Of a DNA stretch of 24,495 nucleotides, positions 7,538 to 15,979 are shown one piece after another (position 1 is the first letter of the stretch; every line of letters starts with the position of its first letter). The stretch covers positions 1-24,495 of the forward strand of contig JACCSV010000177.1 in NCBI GenBank assembly GCA_013812805.1, read 5' to 3'. Made by a program: the position numbers and the translations under genes. The stretch is from Sphingomonas sp. GTDB taxonomy: Bacteria > Pseudomonadota > Alphaproteobacteria > Sphingomonadales > Sphingomonadaceae. The notes under the pieces are model-generated. The model made no database searches and was not told the DNA's origin. It saw only the letters and a program-made list of their open reading frames with translations.

Positions 7538-8973
7538 TGTCGTATTTCGCCCCCATCCTGCCTGAACTGATCCTCACCGTTGGCGGGATCGTCCTGATGA
7601 TGGTCGCGGCGATCGGCGGCCGGCGCAGCGCCGGCCTCACCAGCTGGGCGGCAATCGCTTTGCTTATCGGCGCAACGGTCGCGCTGATCGGCGAACCTTC
7701 GAATGCGGGAGCGCTGTTCGGCGGGCTCATCGCCGCCGACTGGTTCGCCTCGTTCGGCAAGGCGATCATCTTCCCGGCCGCGGCGATTTCGATCCTCGTT
7801 GCCCATCGCTGGTTCGAGCGCGGCACCGAGCACGCGCCGGAATATGCGGTACTAATCCTGTTCAGCTGCGTCGGCATGGCGGTAATGGTCTCGGCGACCA
7901 ACCTGATGACGCTTTACATCGGACTTGAGCTGCAGAGTCTCTCCGCCTACGTGCTCGCTTCCTACCGCCGGACCGACGACCGCTCGGCCGAGGCGGGGCT
8001 CAAATATTTCGTTCTCGGCGCGCTCGCCAGCGGAATCCTGCTCTACGGCATCTCGCTGCTTTACGGCTTCACCGGCACAATGAACTTCTCCGGCCTGTCA
8101 GCGGCATTCGCGCGCGATGGCGCCGATTCGCTCGGCCTGTTGTTCGGCCTCGTTTTCCTGCTCGCCGGAATCGCGTTCAAGGCCAGTGCGGTGCCGTTTC
8201 ACATGTGGACTCCAGACGTTTACGAAGGCGCGCCGACACCGGTCACCGCTTTCTTCGCCTCCGCCCCGAAGGCCGCGGCGGTGCTGCTGGCGGTGCGAGT
8301 CTGCCTCGAAGGACTGGGCCCGGCGATCGATGCCTGGCGGCAGATCATGATCTTCGCCGCGCTCGCCTCGATCTTCCTCGGCGCGGTTGCCGCCTGGGGG
8401 CAGACCAACATCAAACGGCTGCTGGCTTATTCGTCGATCAACAACGTCGGCTTCGCTCTGATCGGCCTCGCTGCGGGCGGCGTCGCGGGCGCCTCGTCGG
8501 TGCTGTTCTACATGGCAGTCTACATCGTCATGACTCTCGGCGCCTTCCTGTGCGTGCTGTGGATGCGTGGGCCCGACGGCGAGCCGGTCGAGGACGTGGC
8601 AAGCCTGTCGGGGCTGTCGCAAACCCGCCCCGCCTTTGCTGCAGCGCTCGCCATGTTCATGTTCAGCCTCGCAGGAATCCCGCCCCTGTTCGGCTTCTGG
8701 GCCAAGCTGGTGGTGTTCAATGCCGCGGTCGAGGCGGGGCTGTTGGCGCTCGCGGTCGCCGGCATCATCGGCACGGTCGTCGGCGCTTATTATTACCTAC
8801 GGATCATCAAGATCCTTTATTTCGACGAGCCGACGGGGACGATGCCGCGAGTGCGGGCACCGATCGAGGGCGCGTTGATGTTCGCTGCGGCGCTGGCCGT
8901 CTCGCCGATCGGCTATTTGCTGATCGGCCCGCTGGGCGCGCTGTCCGACCGCGCCGCCGGATCGCTGTTCTGA
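7537..8973 (+). CDS. nuoN: NADH-quinone oxidoreductase subunit N
   Basis: This is the antiporter-like proton-pumping subunit nearest the quinone module, 478 aa with about 14 hydrophobic segments. Recognisable parts are YIGLELQSLSAYVLASY (conserved Glu), KYFVLGALASGILLYGISL (conserved Lys), FHMWTPDVYEGAPTPVTAFF and LLAYSSINNVGFALIGLA, all typical of NuoN. The start is ATG 7537 within TGATG, sharing a base with the nuoM stop; the TTG at 7534 directly before it is less likely. It is the last nuo gene. Its TGA lies inside CTGA, where birA appears to start, so the transcript probably continues into birA, coaX and rnj. Confidence 0.97.
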   Translation: MSYFAPILPELILTVGGIVLMMVAAIGGRRSAGLTSWAAIALLIGATVALIGEPSNAGALFGGLIAADWFASFGKAIIFPAAAISILVAHRWFERGTEHAPEYAVLILFSCVGMAVMVSATNLMTLYIGLELQSLSAYVLASYRRTDDRSAEAGLKYFVLGALASGILLYGISLLYGFTGTMNFSGLSAAFARDGADSLGLLFGLVFLLAGIAFKASAVPFHMWTPDVYEGAPTPVTAFFASAPKAAAVLLAVRVCLEGLGPAIDAWRQIMIFAALASIFLGAVAAWGQTNIKRLLAYSSINNVGFALIGLAAGGVAGASSVLFYMAVYIVMTLGAFLCVLWMRGPDGEPVEDVASLSGLSQTRPAFAAALAMFMFSLAGIPPLFGFWAKLVVFNAAVEAGLLALAVAGIIGTVVGAYYYLRIIKILYFDEPTGTMPRVRAPIEGALMFAAALAVSPIGYLLIGPLGALSDRAAGSLF

Positions 8974-9659
8974 GCCGAATCCGGATTGTCGAGCGCACCG
9001 GCTCGACCAACGCCGACCTGATTGGCGATGCCCACGCCCGCGAAGGCGACTGGCTTGTTGCTCTCGAACAGACCGCTGGCCGCGGCCGGCAGGGCCGCGA
9101 CTGGCTGTCCGCGGCCGGCAATTTCCTCGGCAGCACCATCGTCGAACTCGCCGCCGGCGATCCGCCGCCACAGTCGCTGTCGCTGGTCGCGGGCCTGGCG
9201 CTGATCGAAGCGGCCGATGTCGTGCCCGGCCAGCCGCTGATGCTCAAATGGCCTAACGATTTGCTACTTGGGGCCGCCAAGGTCGCCGGGATCCTGCTGG
9301 AACGGCAGGACCAGCGCGTGGTCATCGGCCTTGGAGTCAACCTGGCGCACGCTCCAGCAGTCGAGGGGCGTAGCGTCGCCCACCTGAGCGGCCACCTGAC
9401 CCCGCAGGCCTTCGCACCGCTGCTCGCGGCCAGCATGACGCGAATGCTGATGCTGTGGCGAACCAGTGCTCCCGAGACGTTCGCACGCGCCTGGCTTGCC
9501 CGGGCTCATCCAGTGGGGACGGAACTGACCGTTCATGCCAGCGCCGAGGAGGTCATCTCCGGAAAGTTCGCGGGGATCGATGCCGATGGCGCACTCCGGC
9601 TGCTGCGCACCGACGGCGGCGAACAGCTCGTCCGCGCCGGCGATGTCGAACTCGGCTAG
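8970..9659 (+). CDS. birA: Biotin--[acetyl-CoA-carboxylase] ligase (no HTH domain)
   Basis: This enzyme activates biotin to biotinyl-AMP and attaches it to the carrier lysine of carboxylases such as acetyl-CoA carboxylase. The 229-aa product is a class I, catalytic-only ligase. Visible are the substrate segment GSTNAD (11-16), the biotinyl-AMP loop GRGRQGR (37-43), LKWPNDLLL (92-100) with the KVAGILLE lysine (Lys104), and a C-terminal beta domain. There is no N-terminal winged-helix, so it should not act as the biotin repressor. No ATG, GTG or TTG lies near the expected N-terminus. The best start is CTG 8970, giving (M)SRIRIVERTGSTN and overlapping the nuoN stop in CTGA. ATC 8979 or ATT 8985 are weaker alternatives. 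Confidence 0.9.
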   Translation: MSRIRIVERTGSTNADLIGDAHAREGDWLVALEQTAGRGRQGRDWLSAAGNFLGSTIVELAAGDPPPQSLSLVAGLALIEAADVVPGQPLMLKWPNDLLLGAAKVAGILLERQDQRVVIGLGVNLAHAPAVEGRSVAHLSGHLTPQAFAPLLAASMTRMLMLWRTSAPETFARAWLARAHPVGTELTVHASAEEVISGKFAGIDADGALRLLRTDGGEQLVRAGDVELG

Positions 9660-9694
9660 ATTGCAGACACTCGCCAAGCCCGCGTCGCGCGACT

Positions 9695-9700
9695 AGGGAG
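9695..9700 (+). promoter_or_regulatory. Ribosome binding site of coaX
   Basis: AGGGAG lies 4 nt before the ATG of coaX, in the 45-bp birA-coaX gap. It fixes the coaX start, the only gene from nuoI through DUF1467 with a strong independent Shine-Dalgarno. I see no convincing promoter in the gap. Confidence 0.6.
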
Positions 9701-9704
9701 CCGC

Positions 9705-10487
9705 ATGCTTCTCGCCATCGACGCAGGCAATACCAACGTCGTCTTCGCTTTGGTCGAAGGCGGCGAGATCAAGGCGCGCTGGCGCATCGCGTCCGATCCC
9801 CGGCGCACCGCCGACCAATATTCCGTTTGGCTTTACCAATTGCTGGAGATGGAGGGGCGGTCCCACCGAGACATCGACGCGGTGATCATCGGCACGGTGG
9901 TGCCCCGCGCGCTCCACAATCTGGAAGTGCTCAGCGTCAAATATTTCCACGTAGAGCCGATGATTGCTGGTCAGGGCACGGCGCAATGGCCGATCGCCCT
10001 CGACGTCGACGAACCGCAGAGCGTCGGCGCCGATCGGGCGCTCAACGCCATCGCCGCGCACGCCAAGCATGACGGGGACCTGGTCGTCGTCGACTTCGGC
10101 ACCGCCACCACCTTCGACGTGGTCGCTGCAGACGGCGCTTATAAGGGCGGGATCATTGCGCCCGGGATCAACCTGTCGCTCGACGCCCTGGTCAACGCCG
10201 CAGCCAAGTTACCGCGCATCGCAATTGAGGTGCCGGACAGCGCAAGCGTGATCGGACGAACCACCGAAAGCCAGATGCTGATCGGTATATATTGGGGTTA
10301 TGTGGCGATGATCGAAGGCCTGGTGGCGCGGGTGAGACAGGAGGTAGCAGAACCGGTGAAGGTGATTGCGACCGGCGGGCTGGCAACCCTGTTCGACCGC
10401 CACAGCGACGTCTTCGACGCAATCGAGCCCGACCTCACGATCCAGGGGTTGAGCCTGCTCCACGAGCAGGTCTCGGCAAGCGCATGA
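9705..10487 (+). CDS. coaX: Type III pantothenate kinase
   Basis: This enzyme phosphorylates pantothenate, the first step of coenzyme A synthesis, in the cytoplasm. The 260-aa product shows the ASKHA-type phosphate loop DAGNTN (Asp6), GADRALN (108-114, with the catalytic-base candidate Asp110), DFGTATTFD (130-138), GGIIAPG (138-144) and the late TGGLA loop. These are the CoaX signatures, distinct from CoaA. Length is normal. The ATG at 9705 has a good Shine-Dalgarno. The stop overlaps the rnj ATG (ATGA). The birA-coaX pairing downstream of nuoN puts two cofactor genes under likely control of the complex I transcript. Confidence 0.96.
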   Translation: MLLAIDAGNTNVVFALVEGGEIKARWRIASDPRRTADQYSVWLYQLLEMEGRSHRDIDAVIIGTVVPRALHNLEVLSVKYFHVEPMIAGQGTAQWPIALDVDEPQSVGADRALNAIAAHAKHDGDLVVVDFGTATTFDVVAADGAYKGGIIAPGINLSLDALVNAAAKLPRIAIEVPDSASVIGRTTESQMLIGIYWGYVAMIEGLVARVRQEVAEPVKVIATGGLATLFDRHSDVFDAIEPDLTIQGLSLLHEQVSASA

Positions 10488-12121
10488 CTCCCGGCGAAGA
10501 GCTATTGTTCTGCGCGCTCGGTGGGTCGGGCGAGATCGGCATGAACGTCAATCTGTACGGTTGCCGCGGCCATTGGCTTATGGTCGACCTTGGCCTGACC
10601 TTTGCCGACCCCGGATACCCCGGCATCGACCTTATCCTCCCCGACCTCAGCTTCATCGAGCACCAGCAGGACCGGCTGGCCGGAATCATCCTCAGCCACG
10701 GGCATGAAGACCATATCGGCGCGCTTCCCTATCTCGCCCACGACCTCAAGGTCCCGCTTTACGCAACGCCGTTCACCGCGGCGCTGATCGCCGGCAAGCT
10801 GGAGGAAGAGGGCCTTAGCGGTCATGTCGAGCTCAACGTCATCGAGCGCCAGGGAAGCGTCGAGCTGGGGCCGTTCAAGATCCGCTTCGTCGCGCTTGCC
10901 CACTCGATCCCGGAAGGCAACGGCCTGCTCATCGAGACCCCGCACGGACGCGTCTTTCACACCGGCGACTGGAAGATCGACGAAACGCCGGTGCTGGCCC
11001 AACCCTCGAGCTCGGAGACGCTCAAGGCGATCGGCGACGCCGGCGTGCTGGCGCTGGTCTGCGACTCCACCAACGCCTTTCAAGAGGAGCCGTCGGGCTC
11101 CGAAGCCGGCGTTCGCGACGGTCTCCGCGAGCAAGTGGCGAAAGCCCGCGGCCGCGTTCTGATCACCACCTTTGCTTCCAACGCGGCTCGGCTCGACACC
11201 ATCGGCAAGGTCGCGATCGAGACCGGACGGCAAGTGTGCGTTGCCGGCCGCTCGCTGGACCGCATCCTGCGGGTCGCCAGGGCGACCGGCTATCTGTTCG
11301 ATTTCCCGCCGCCGGTGTCGTTCGAGGAGGCGATGCGGCTGCCGAAGGACGAGGTGCTGATCGTCGCCACCGGCGGGCAGGGGGAGCCCCGCGCCGCGCT
11401 CGGCCGGATTGCCACCGACAGCCACGAGCTCAAGCTTGGCAACGGCGATACCGTAATCTTCTCGTCGAAGATCATCCCCGGCAACGAAGTATCGATCGGC
11501 AAGATCATGGACGCATTGTCGGACCTTGGCGTCCTGATCGTCACCGAGCGCCAGGCGCACGTCCACGTCTCCGGCCACCCGGGCCGCCCTGAGCTTGCGG
11601 CGATGTACGAGTGGATCCGTCCCGAGATCATCGTCCCCGTCCACGGGGAAGCGCGGCACCTGGCCGAGCAGGCCCGCTTCGCGCTCGCTCGGGGCATTCC
11701 CAAAGCCGTGTTGCAGAAGAACGGCGACGTGATTCGCTTGGCTCCGGGCGAAGCGAAGAAGATCGACGAGGTCCGAGTCGGCCGCCTCGTCCTCGACGGC
11801 GACATGATCCTGCCGGCCGACGGTTCGACAATCACGGAGCGCCGGCGGATCGGCGTCAACGGGCTGATCACCGTCGCGCTTCCGGTCGGCCGCGACGGCA
11901 GCCTCGCGGGCAGTCCGCACATCCGCCCGTTCGGCGTGCCGGTGGAGGAGGATCGTGAGGATTTCATCGCGGATGCCGCCGATTCAGCGTCGCGTGCCTT
12001 CGACCGCGGCTCCGACGAAGACAAGACGCGCGAGGCGGTGCGGCTGGCGGTGCGCCGCTGCGCCACCGCCTGGACCGGCAAGAAGCCGCTGGTCGAGGTG
12101 ATGCTGATCCGGGTCGACTGA
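10484..12121 (+). CDS. rnj: Ribonuclease J
   Basis: This is a metallo-beta-lactamase/beta-CASP ribonuclease with 5'-3' exonuclease and endonuclease activity in RNA maturation and decay. The 545-aa product has the zinc motif HGHEDH (72-77), VALAHSIPEGNGLLIETP, FHTGDWKID, a beta-CASP domain with ATGGQGEPRAAL and SSKIIPGNE, and the motif HVHVSGHP (359-366) that completes the active site, followed by PVHGE. A C-terminal dimerisation domain of about 100 residues ends in WTGKKPLVEVMLIRVD. The start is ATG 10484, overlapping the coaX stop; an upstream open extension is a shadow of coaX. Placement in the complex I train links RNA turnover with respiratory gene expression. The stop is 1 bp before the next gene. 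Confidence 0.95.
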   Translation: MTPGEELLFCALGGSGEIGMNVNLYGCRGHWLMVDLGLTFADPGYPGIDLILPDLSFIEHQQDRLAGIILSHGHEDHIGALPYLAHDLKVPLYATPFTAALIAGKLEEEGLSGHVELNVIERQGSVELGPFKIRFVALAHSIPEGNGLLIETPHGRVFHTGDWKIDETPVLAQPSSSETLKAIGDAGVLALVCDSTNAFQEEPSGSEAGVRDGLREQVAKARGRVLITTFASNAARLDTIGKVAIETGRQVCVAGRSLDRILRVARATGYLFDFPPPVSFEEAMRLPKDEVLIVATGGQGEPRAALGRIATDSHELKLGNGDTVIFSSKIIPGNEVSIGKIMDALSDLGVLIVTERQAHVHVSGHPGRPELAAMYEWIRPEIIVPVHGEARHLAEQARFALARGIPKAVLQKNGDVIRLAPGEAKKIDEVRVGRLVLDGDMILPADGSTITERRRIGVNGLITVALPVGRDGSLAGSPHIRPFGVPVEEDREDFIADAADSASRAFDRGSDEDKTREAVRLAVRRCATAWTGKKPLVEVMLIRVD

Positions 12122-12122
12122 C

Positions 12123-12383
12123 GTGAAATGGACGTCGATCACCGCGATCTATTTCCTGTTCTTCGTCGCGAGCGCCTTCATCCTGCTGCCATTCGGGGTG
12201 AAGACCGACGAGGAAGCCGGCAACGAGCTGGTCGCCGGGCAGGCGCAAAGCGCTCCGCACCGGTTCCATTTACCGACGCATCTGCTTCGCGCCCTTGGCT
12301 TGGCTGCGGTTCTGTTCGCCATCTATTACGCGAACTGGTCGTTCGGTTGGATTACCGCCGACGATCTCGATTTCTACAATTAG
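12123..12383 (+). CDS. DUF1467 family small membrane protein
   Basis: This 86-aa protein has two hydrophobic helices (about residues 4-24 and 55-76) joined by a hydrophilic loop containing LLPFGVKTDEEAGNE and APHRF. That pattern matches the alphaproteobacterial DUF1467 family, whose function is unknown. The protein probably spans the inner membrane with both ends on the same side. The GTG start is 1 bp after the rnj stop, so it belongs to the same train and relies on coupling. Its TAG overlaps the TAA of the opposite-strand coiled-coil gene by four bases. I see no catalytic residue that would suggest an enzyme. Confidence 0.85.
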   Translation: MKWTSITAIYFLFFVASAFILLPFGVKTDEEAGNELVAGQAQSAPHRFHLPTHLLRALGLAAVLFAIYYANWSFGWITADDLDFYN

Positions 12384-14680
12384 CGGCGGCGGTCGATGGC
12401 CTCGCCGAGGGCTGCGTACAGCTTGCCCATGTCGGACGACATCAGCGTCACCGCGATCATCCCTCCGTCGCGCTCGGCGAGCACTCGCCTAAGCATCGCC
12501 TCGAAGTCGTGGACGTAGCGGTTGACCGACTGCTGGAACTCGGCGTCGGCCTCGAAGTGCGAGCGGATGGCGCGGCTTTCGTTGCCGTCGAGCAGCCGCA
12601 CCGCGCGGCGGGTGAAGACGCCGCGGTTGCCCTTGAGGTAGGATTCCCACGCCTTGTCGTCGACCTCGTCGGACAAGATCTTGCCGACGTCGATCGAAGC
12701 CGAGTGCATCGAATCGATCAGCAGCGAGACACGCCGGGCGAACTCCTCTGTGGCGCGTTCGCGGTCGGTCGACTGCTGGCGCTCGACATGGTGCTCGAGC
12801 GCGGTCGCGCTCTGACCGAGGCTGAGCATCTGCTCGGTGAGGCGGCTGGTGGCGCTGCGAGCCGAGTCGACCGCTCGCGCCGCCACTGCTTCGACTTCGT
12901 GCAGCCGGTCTTCGACGCTCTCGCGGATCACGCGCTCCAGCGCTTCGCGGGTCGATTGCGAAAGATTTTCCGTGCTTTCGGGAATGATGCTGCCGATTGC
13001 CTCCCGAGCCCGCTGCGCGGCGTGGGCGGCGGCTTCGCGGACCTGGACCATGGCCTCGACCAGCGCCGGGCCGGTCTCGGCGCTTAGCCGCGCAGCTTCG
13101 GTCTGAGCGCTGGAAATTGAGGCGGACAGCGTGGTCAGGCGCTCTTCGGCGGTTCCAACACCGTCGTCGAGCGTCGCCAGCAGTGCGGCAAAGCGATCCT
13201 GCTGCACCGCGATACCCTCGCCGCTGGCGGTGATCCGCTCGTTCGCTTCCAGCGCTGCGTCGCGCACCCATTCGATCTCGGGGCGCAGGGCCTCGGTCGA
13301 TTGCGCCAGCTGCTCCGACTGCCCAAGCGCGGTGCCGATCGCGGTGCCGAGCTCATCGCGGACATTCACCGACAGCTGCTCGATGCCGCTGCGAAGCGCT
13401 TCGGTCCGCTCCGCCAGGGTGGCGATCGCCTGGTCCTGGCCGCCCGTCGCCGCGGCAAACGACTCGAGCTCGGCGCGTGAACCCGCCAGTGCCTGCGAAA
13501 AGCGCGCCGCGCGGTCGTCGCCGGTCTCGGCGAGAGCCACGAAACGCTGCTCAAGCTCGCCCAGCGCTCGAGCGATGTCGGAGGTGATGCGCTGCGACGA
13601 ACGTTCCTGCTCGGCGACTCGGGCCGCCAGCGAATCCAGCGCGATTGTGGCCGAGCTGACATTGGTGCCCAATGCCTGGGCAGCATCCACGCCCGCAGTG
13701 CCGATGCCGGCTGACGCCTGTTCGACCAGGGCTGTCACCGCCGAGGCCTGGACGTCGATCCCGCCCCGGATCTCGTCGAGCGTCAAGGCGGTTCGATCGA
13801 GCAGCGCATCGATCGCTGTCGAGAAGCTGGATTCGGCATCGCCGACCCGAGTCGCCGCCGCCGCGCCGGCGCTTTCGATATGCGTGAGGTGGCCGACAAG
13901 CCGCTGGGCGGCGGCGCCGACGGTCTCGTCGGCCTCGCGGGTGCGTTCGCCCAAGGCCGCGACCTGCTGCTCGAGGTCGGCAGTGCGGCCCGCGGTTTCC
14001 GCTCCGCTCGCTCGAAGCTGCTCGGCGATGGCGCGCACCTGCTGCTCCGCCCGCGGCAGATCGTCGAGCATGACGCCAAGGTCGTTGCGGGCATTCTCCG
14101 CCGCTCGGTCGAACAGGCTCGCATGCTCGGCAAGCTGCTGGGAGCCGGCTCCAAGTTCGCCGGTGGCGGCGCCGAGCCGAGCGGTGGCGTCGTCGCCCAG
14201 CAGCATCAGGTTTTCCGCGACCGATGCCAGCTCGGCCCGGCTATCGCCGATCCGCTGAGAGATGACTCCGAGCAGGCCTTCGAGCGAACGCGCCTCGGCT
14301 CGCATTGCCACGACCGACTGGGTGAAGCGCTCGGCTTCCTTGCGGCGGGTGCGGCCGAATATCAGCCAGACCAGGCCGAGAAGCGCCAGCGGCCCGGTGG
14401 CGATCGCGACCCATTGCGCGATCTGCGGCGAGCTCAGGGGTTCGGCGGCAAGCGCTCGCCCGGCCGACCAAGCGGTGTAGCCTACCCACAGGACGGCGAG
14501 GATGACGAGGGCGTAGCCCAATATCGCTCGGCCGCCTGCGGCATGAACATCGCCCTCGGCTTGGCTCTCGCTCCAGCGCAGCTGGTCGAAACGGGGCGCC
14601 TCCAATTCCATGCTTCCGGCTTCGGCGACCTCCTGCTCAGGTGAGAGGGCTGACGAGTAGCGCGGGCTGGGTTTGATCAT
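12380..14680 (-). CDS. Two-TM, long coiled-coil protein, TipN-like architecture
   Basis: The product has 766 aa. Residues 1-50 are hydrophilic, followed by two transmembrane segments (about 51-72 and 90-109). A basic RTRRKEAERF stretch leads into roughly 530 residues of Ala/Glu/Arg/Leu-rich helical sequence with heptad character, almost surely a coiled coil. The final 105 residues are more complex in composition (DEVDDKAWESYLKGNRGVFT, then VNRYVHDFEAMLRRVLAERD) and look like a conserved globular tail. This order matches the Caulobacter polarity landmark TipN, and the tail seems related, but that is from memory and unaligned. Other readings are an MCP-like or apolipoprotein-like filament protein without a signalling tip. 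The start is ATG 14680 with no clear Shine-Dalgarno; Met24 is an alternative. The stop overlaps DUF1467. Confidence 0.75.
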   Translation of the reverse strand: MIKPSPRYSSALSPEQEVAEAGSMELEAPRFDQLRWSESQAEGDVHAAGGRAILGYALVILAVLWVGYTAWSAGRALAAEPLSSPQIAQWVAIATGPLALLGLVWLIFGRTRRKEAERFTQSVVAMRAEARSLEGLLGVISQRIGDSRAELASVAENLMLLGDDATARLGAATGELGAGSQQLAEHASLFDRAAENARNDLGVMLDDLPRAEQQVRAIAEQLRASGAETAGRTADLEQQVAALGERTREADETVGAAAQRLVGHLTHIESAGAAAATRVGDAESSFSTAIDALLDRTALTLDEIRGGIDVQASAVTALVEQASAGIGTAGVDAAQALGTNVSSATIALDSLAARVAEQERSSQRITSDIARALGELEQRFVALAETGDDRAARFSQALAGSRAELESFAAATGGQDQAIATLAERTEALRSGIEQLSVNVRDELGTAIGTALGQSEQLAQSTEALRPEIEWVRDAALEANERITASGEGIAVQQDRFAALLATLDDGVGTAEERLTTLSASISSAQTEAARLSAETGPALVEAMVQVREAAAHAAQRAREAIGSIIPESTENLSQSTREALERVIRESVEDRLHEVEAVAARAVDSARSATSRLTEQMLSLGQSATALEHHVERQQSTDRERATEEFARRVSLLIDSMHSASIDVGKILSDEVDDKAWESYLKGNRGVFTRRAVRLLDGNESRAIRSHFEADAEFQQSVNRYVHDFEAMLRRVLAERDGGMIAVTLMSSDMGKLYAALGEAIDRRR

Positions 14681-14763
14681 GGCCCGGGCAGTTTAGCATC
14701 TTTGTCTGCAGGCGAAAGCGATTAGAACGGGGTCGAGCCGGCCTGCTGCTGCGGTTGGCGTTC

Positions 14764-14768
14764 AGGAG
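14764..14768 (+). promoter_or_regulatory. Ribosome binding site in the divergent intergenic region
   Basis: AGGAG (extended AGGAGAA) sits 6 nt before ATG 14775 and fixes the start of the degenerate transferase gene. The 94-bp divergent gap 14681-14774 must contain promoters for both directions, but I see only weak sigma-70-like boxes and do not assign them. Confidence 0.6.
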
Positions 14769-14774
14769 AAGAAT

Positions 14775-15962
14775 ATGGCGCTCGGCGCCCTCGTCGGGGC
14801 CTATCAGGAGGATGATTCCGGAGCGTTGCGAGCGCTTTACCCGCTCGCCGGCCGAACCCTGGTCGAATATCAGGTGCGCTGCGCGGCGGCTGCCGGAGCG
14901 GCTCCGATCGTGCTCGTCGTCGACCGCATCCCGCCGGCGCTCAACGAGGCGCTCGAACGGCTTCAGCGCGAGGGCCTGGCGGTGACCACGGTCACCGACG
15001 GAAACGAGGCGGCGAGCCGCTTCGGCACCGGCGAGATGATCCTGCTGATCGGCGACGGGATCGCTCCGCCGGCCGAGCTGCTCACCAGCATCGCCGAGAC
15101 GGCGGAGCCGGCGATCGTCACCGTGCCCGACGACGAGCCGCACAGGCATTTTGAGCGGATCGACGGGGTGTCCCGCTGGGCGGGGGTGGCGCTGGTCGAT
15201 GCACAGACGATGGGCGCCACCGCGGCGATGCTCGGCGATTGGGACCTGCAGTCGACGTTGTTGCGTCGCACCTTGCAGGCCGGCGCGCTCAGCATCCCGC
15301 TGTCGCCGGACGGGGGCGAGCCGGTGCTTGCCAACAGCCCGCAGGAGCTGAATGCACTCGACCGCCAGCTGATCGTTTCCTCGCGCGGCGGCAGGCGCGA
15401 CTGGGCGAGCCGCTATGCGCTTCCGATCGTTGAAGAATATGCGACCGAAGTCTTGCTCAAAACAGCGATCAAGCCGCAACGCCTGATCGATTCGGGAGTG
15501 CTCGTAACGCTCGGTGCGGTCCTTGCTTTCGCTACCGGCTGGCTGTGGGCGGGGATGGCCTTGCTAGTGGTTTCGACTCCGCTCGACCTCGTCGCCCGGC
15601 GGTTGGCGGCGCTTCGACTGCGGCCGATGTCACCGCGCTCGACGATGCGGCGGCTGTTGTGGCCGACAGCAGGGCTGACGCTGCTGGCGCTCGGCTGGTG
15701 GCTTTCCCGCGACGGTGCCGGATGGGGCGCGCTCTATGCCGCTGCGGTCGCAACCGCTTTCGCCGAAGCAGCGCGGATTGAGCGCGGCAGGACCGAGCTT
15801 CCCGGCCAGATCTGGCTGTTTTCCAGGCGCAACGCGATACTCGGAGCAGTCCCCCTGGCGCTCTTCGGCGCCTGGACGACCGCCATCGTCGCACTCTCGC
15901 TCTACGCGGCCGGAAGCTTCTTCTTTGCCCAGTATGCAAAGCATCGAGTTCAACCAAGTTGA
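14775..15962 (+). CDS. Degenerate nucleotidyltransferase / CDP-alcohol phosphotransferase-like membrane protein
   Basis: This 395-aa protein has two halves. Residues 1-215 look like a nucleotidyltransferase Rossmann fold: a first strand, then LAGRTLVEYQVRCAAAAGA, IVLVVDRIP and LLIGDGIAPP (Asp94). The usual GxGxR nucleotide loop is absent, however. Residues 215-395 have about five hydrophobic helices, beginning with KPQRLIDSGVLVTLGAVLAF. At the place where a CDP-alcohol phosphotransferase carries DxxDGxxAR, one reads STPLDLVARRLAALR (257-271), with only parts conserved. The layout matches bifunctional inositol-phosphate cytidylyltransferase/phosphotransferase enzymes, but both active sites look lost. 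The start ATG 14775 has Shine-Dalgarno AGGAG six bases upstream. Function is unknown. Confidence 0.65.
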   Translation: MALGALVGAYQEDDSGALRALYPLAGRTLVEYQVRCAAAAGAAPIVLVVDRIPPALNEALERLQREGLAVTTVTDGNEAASRFGTGEMILLIGDGIAPPAELLTSIAETAEPAIVTVPDDEPHRHFERIDGVSRWAGVALVDAQTMGATAAMLGDWDLQSTLLRRTLQAGALSIPLSPDGGEPVLANSPQELNALDRQLIVSSRGGRRDWASRYALPIVEEYATEVLLKTAIKPQRLIDSGVLVTLGAVLAFATGWLWAGMALLVVSTPLDLVARRLAALRLRPMSPRSTMRRLLWPTAGLTLLALGWWLSRDGAGWGALYAAAVATAFAEAARIERGRTELPGQIWLFSRRNAILGAVPLALFGAWTTAIVALSLYAAGSFFFAQYAKHRVQPS

Positions 15963-15979
15963 CCGCCCGTTAACCCAAA

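Noticed and set aside
12128..13087. + strand open frame of about 320 codons across DUF1467 and the coiled-coil gene
   Set aside because: It is out of frame with DUF1467 and antisense to the 766-aa coiled-coil gene; no family-like sequence and no ribosome site of its own.
14681..14774. Sigma-70 promoter boxes in the divergent gap
   Set aside because: Only weak matches (such as TTTGTC with TAGAAC on the + strand) are visible; assignment would be guesswork.
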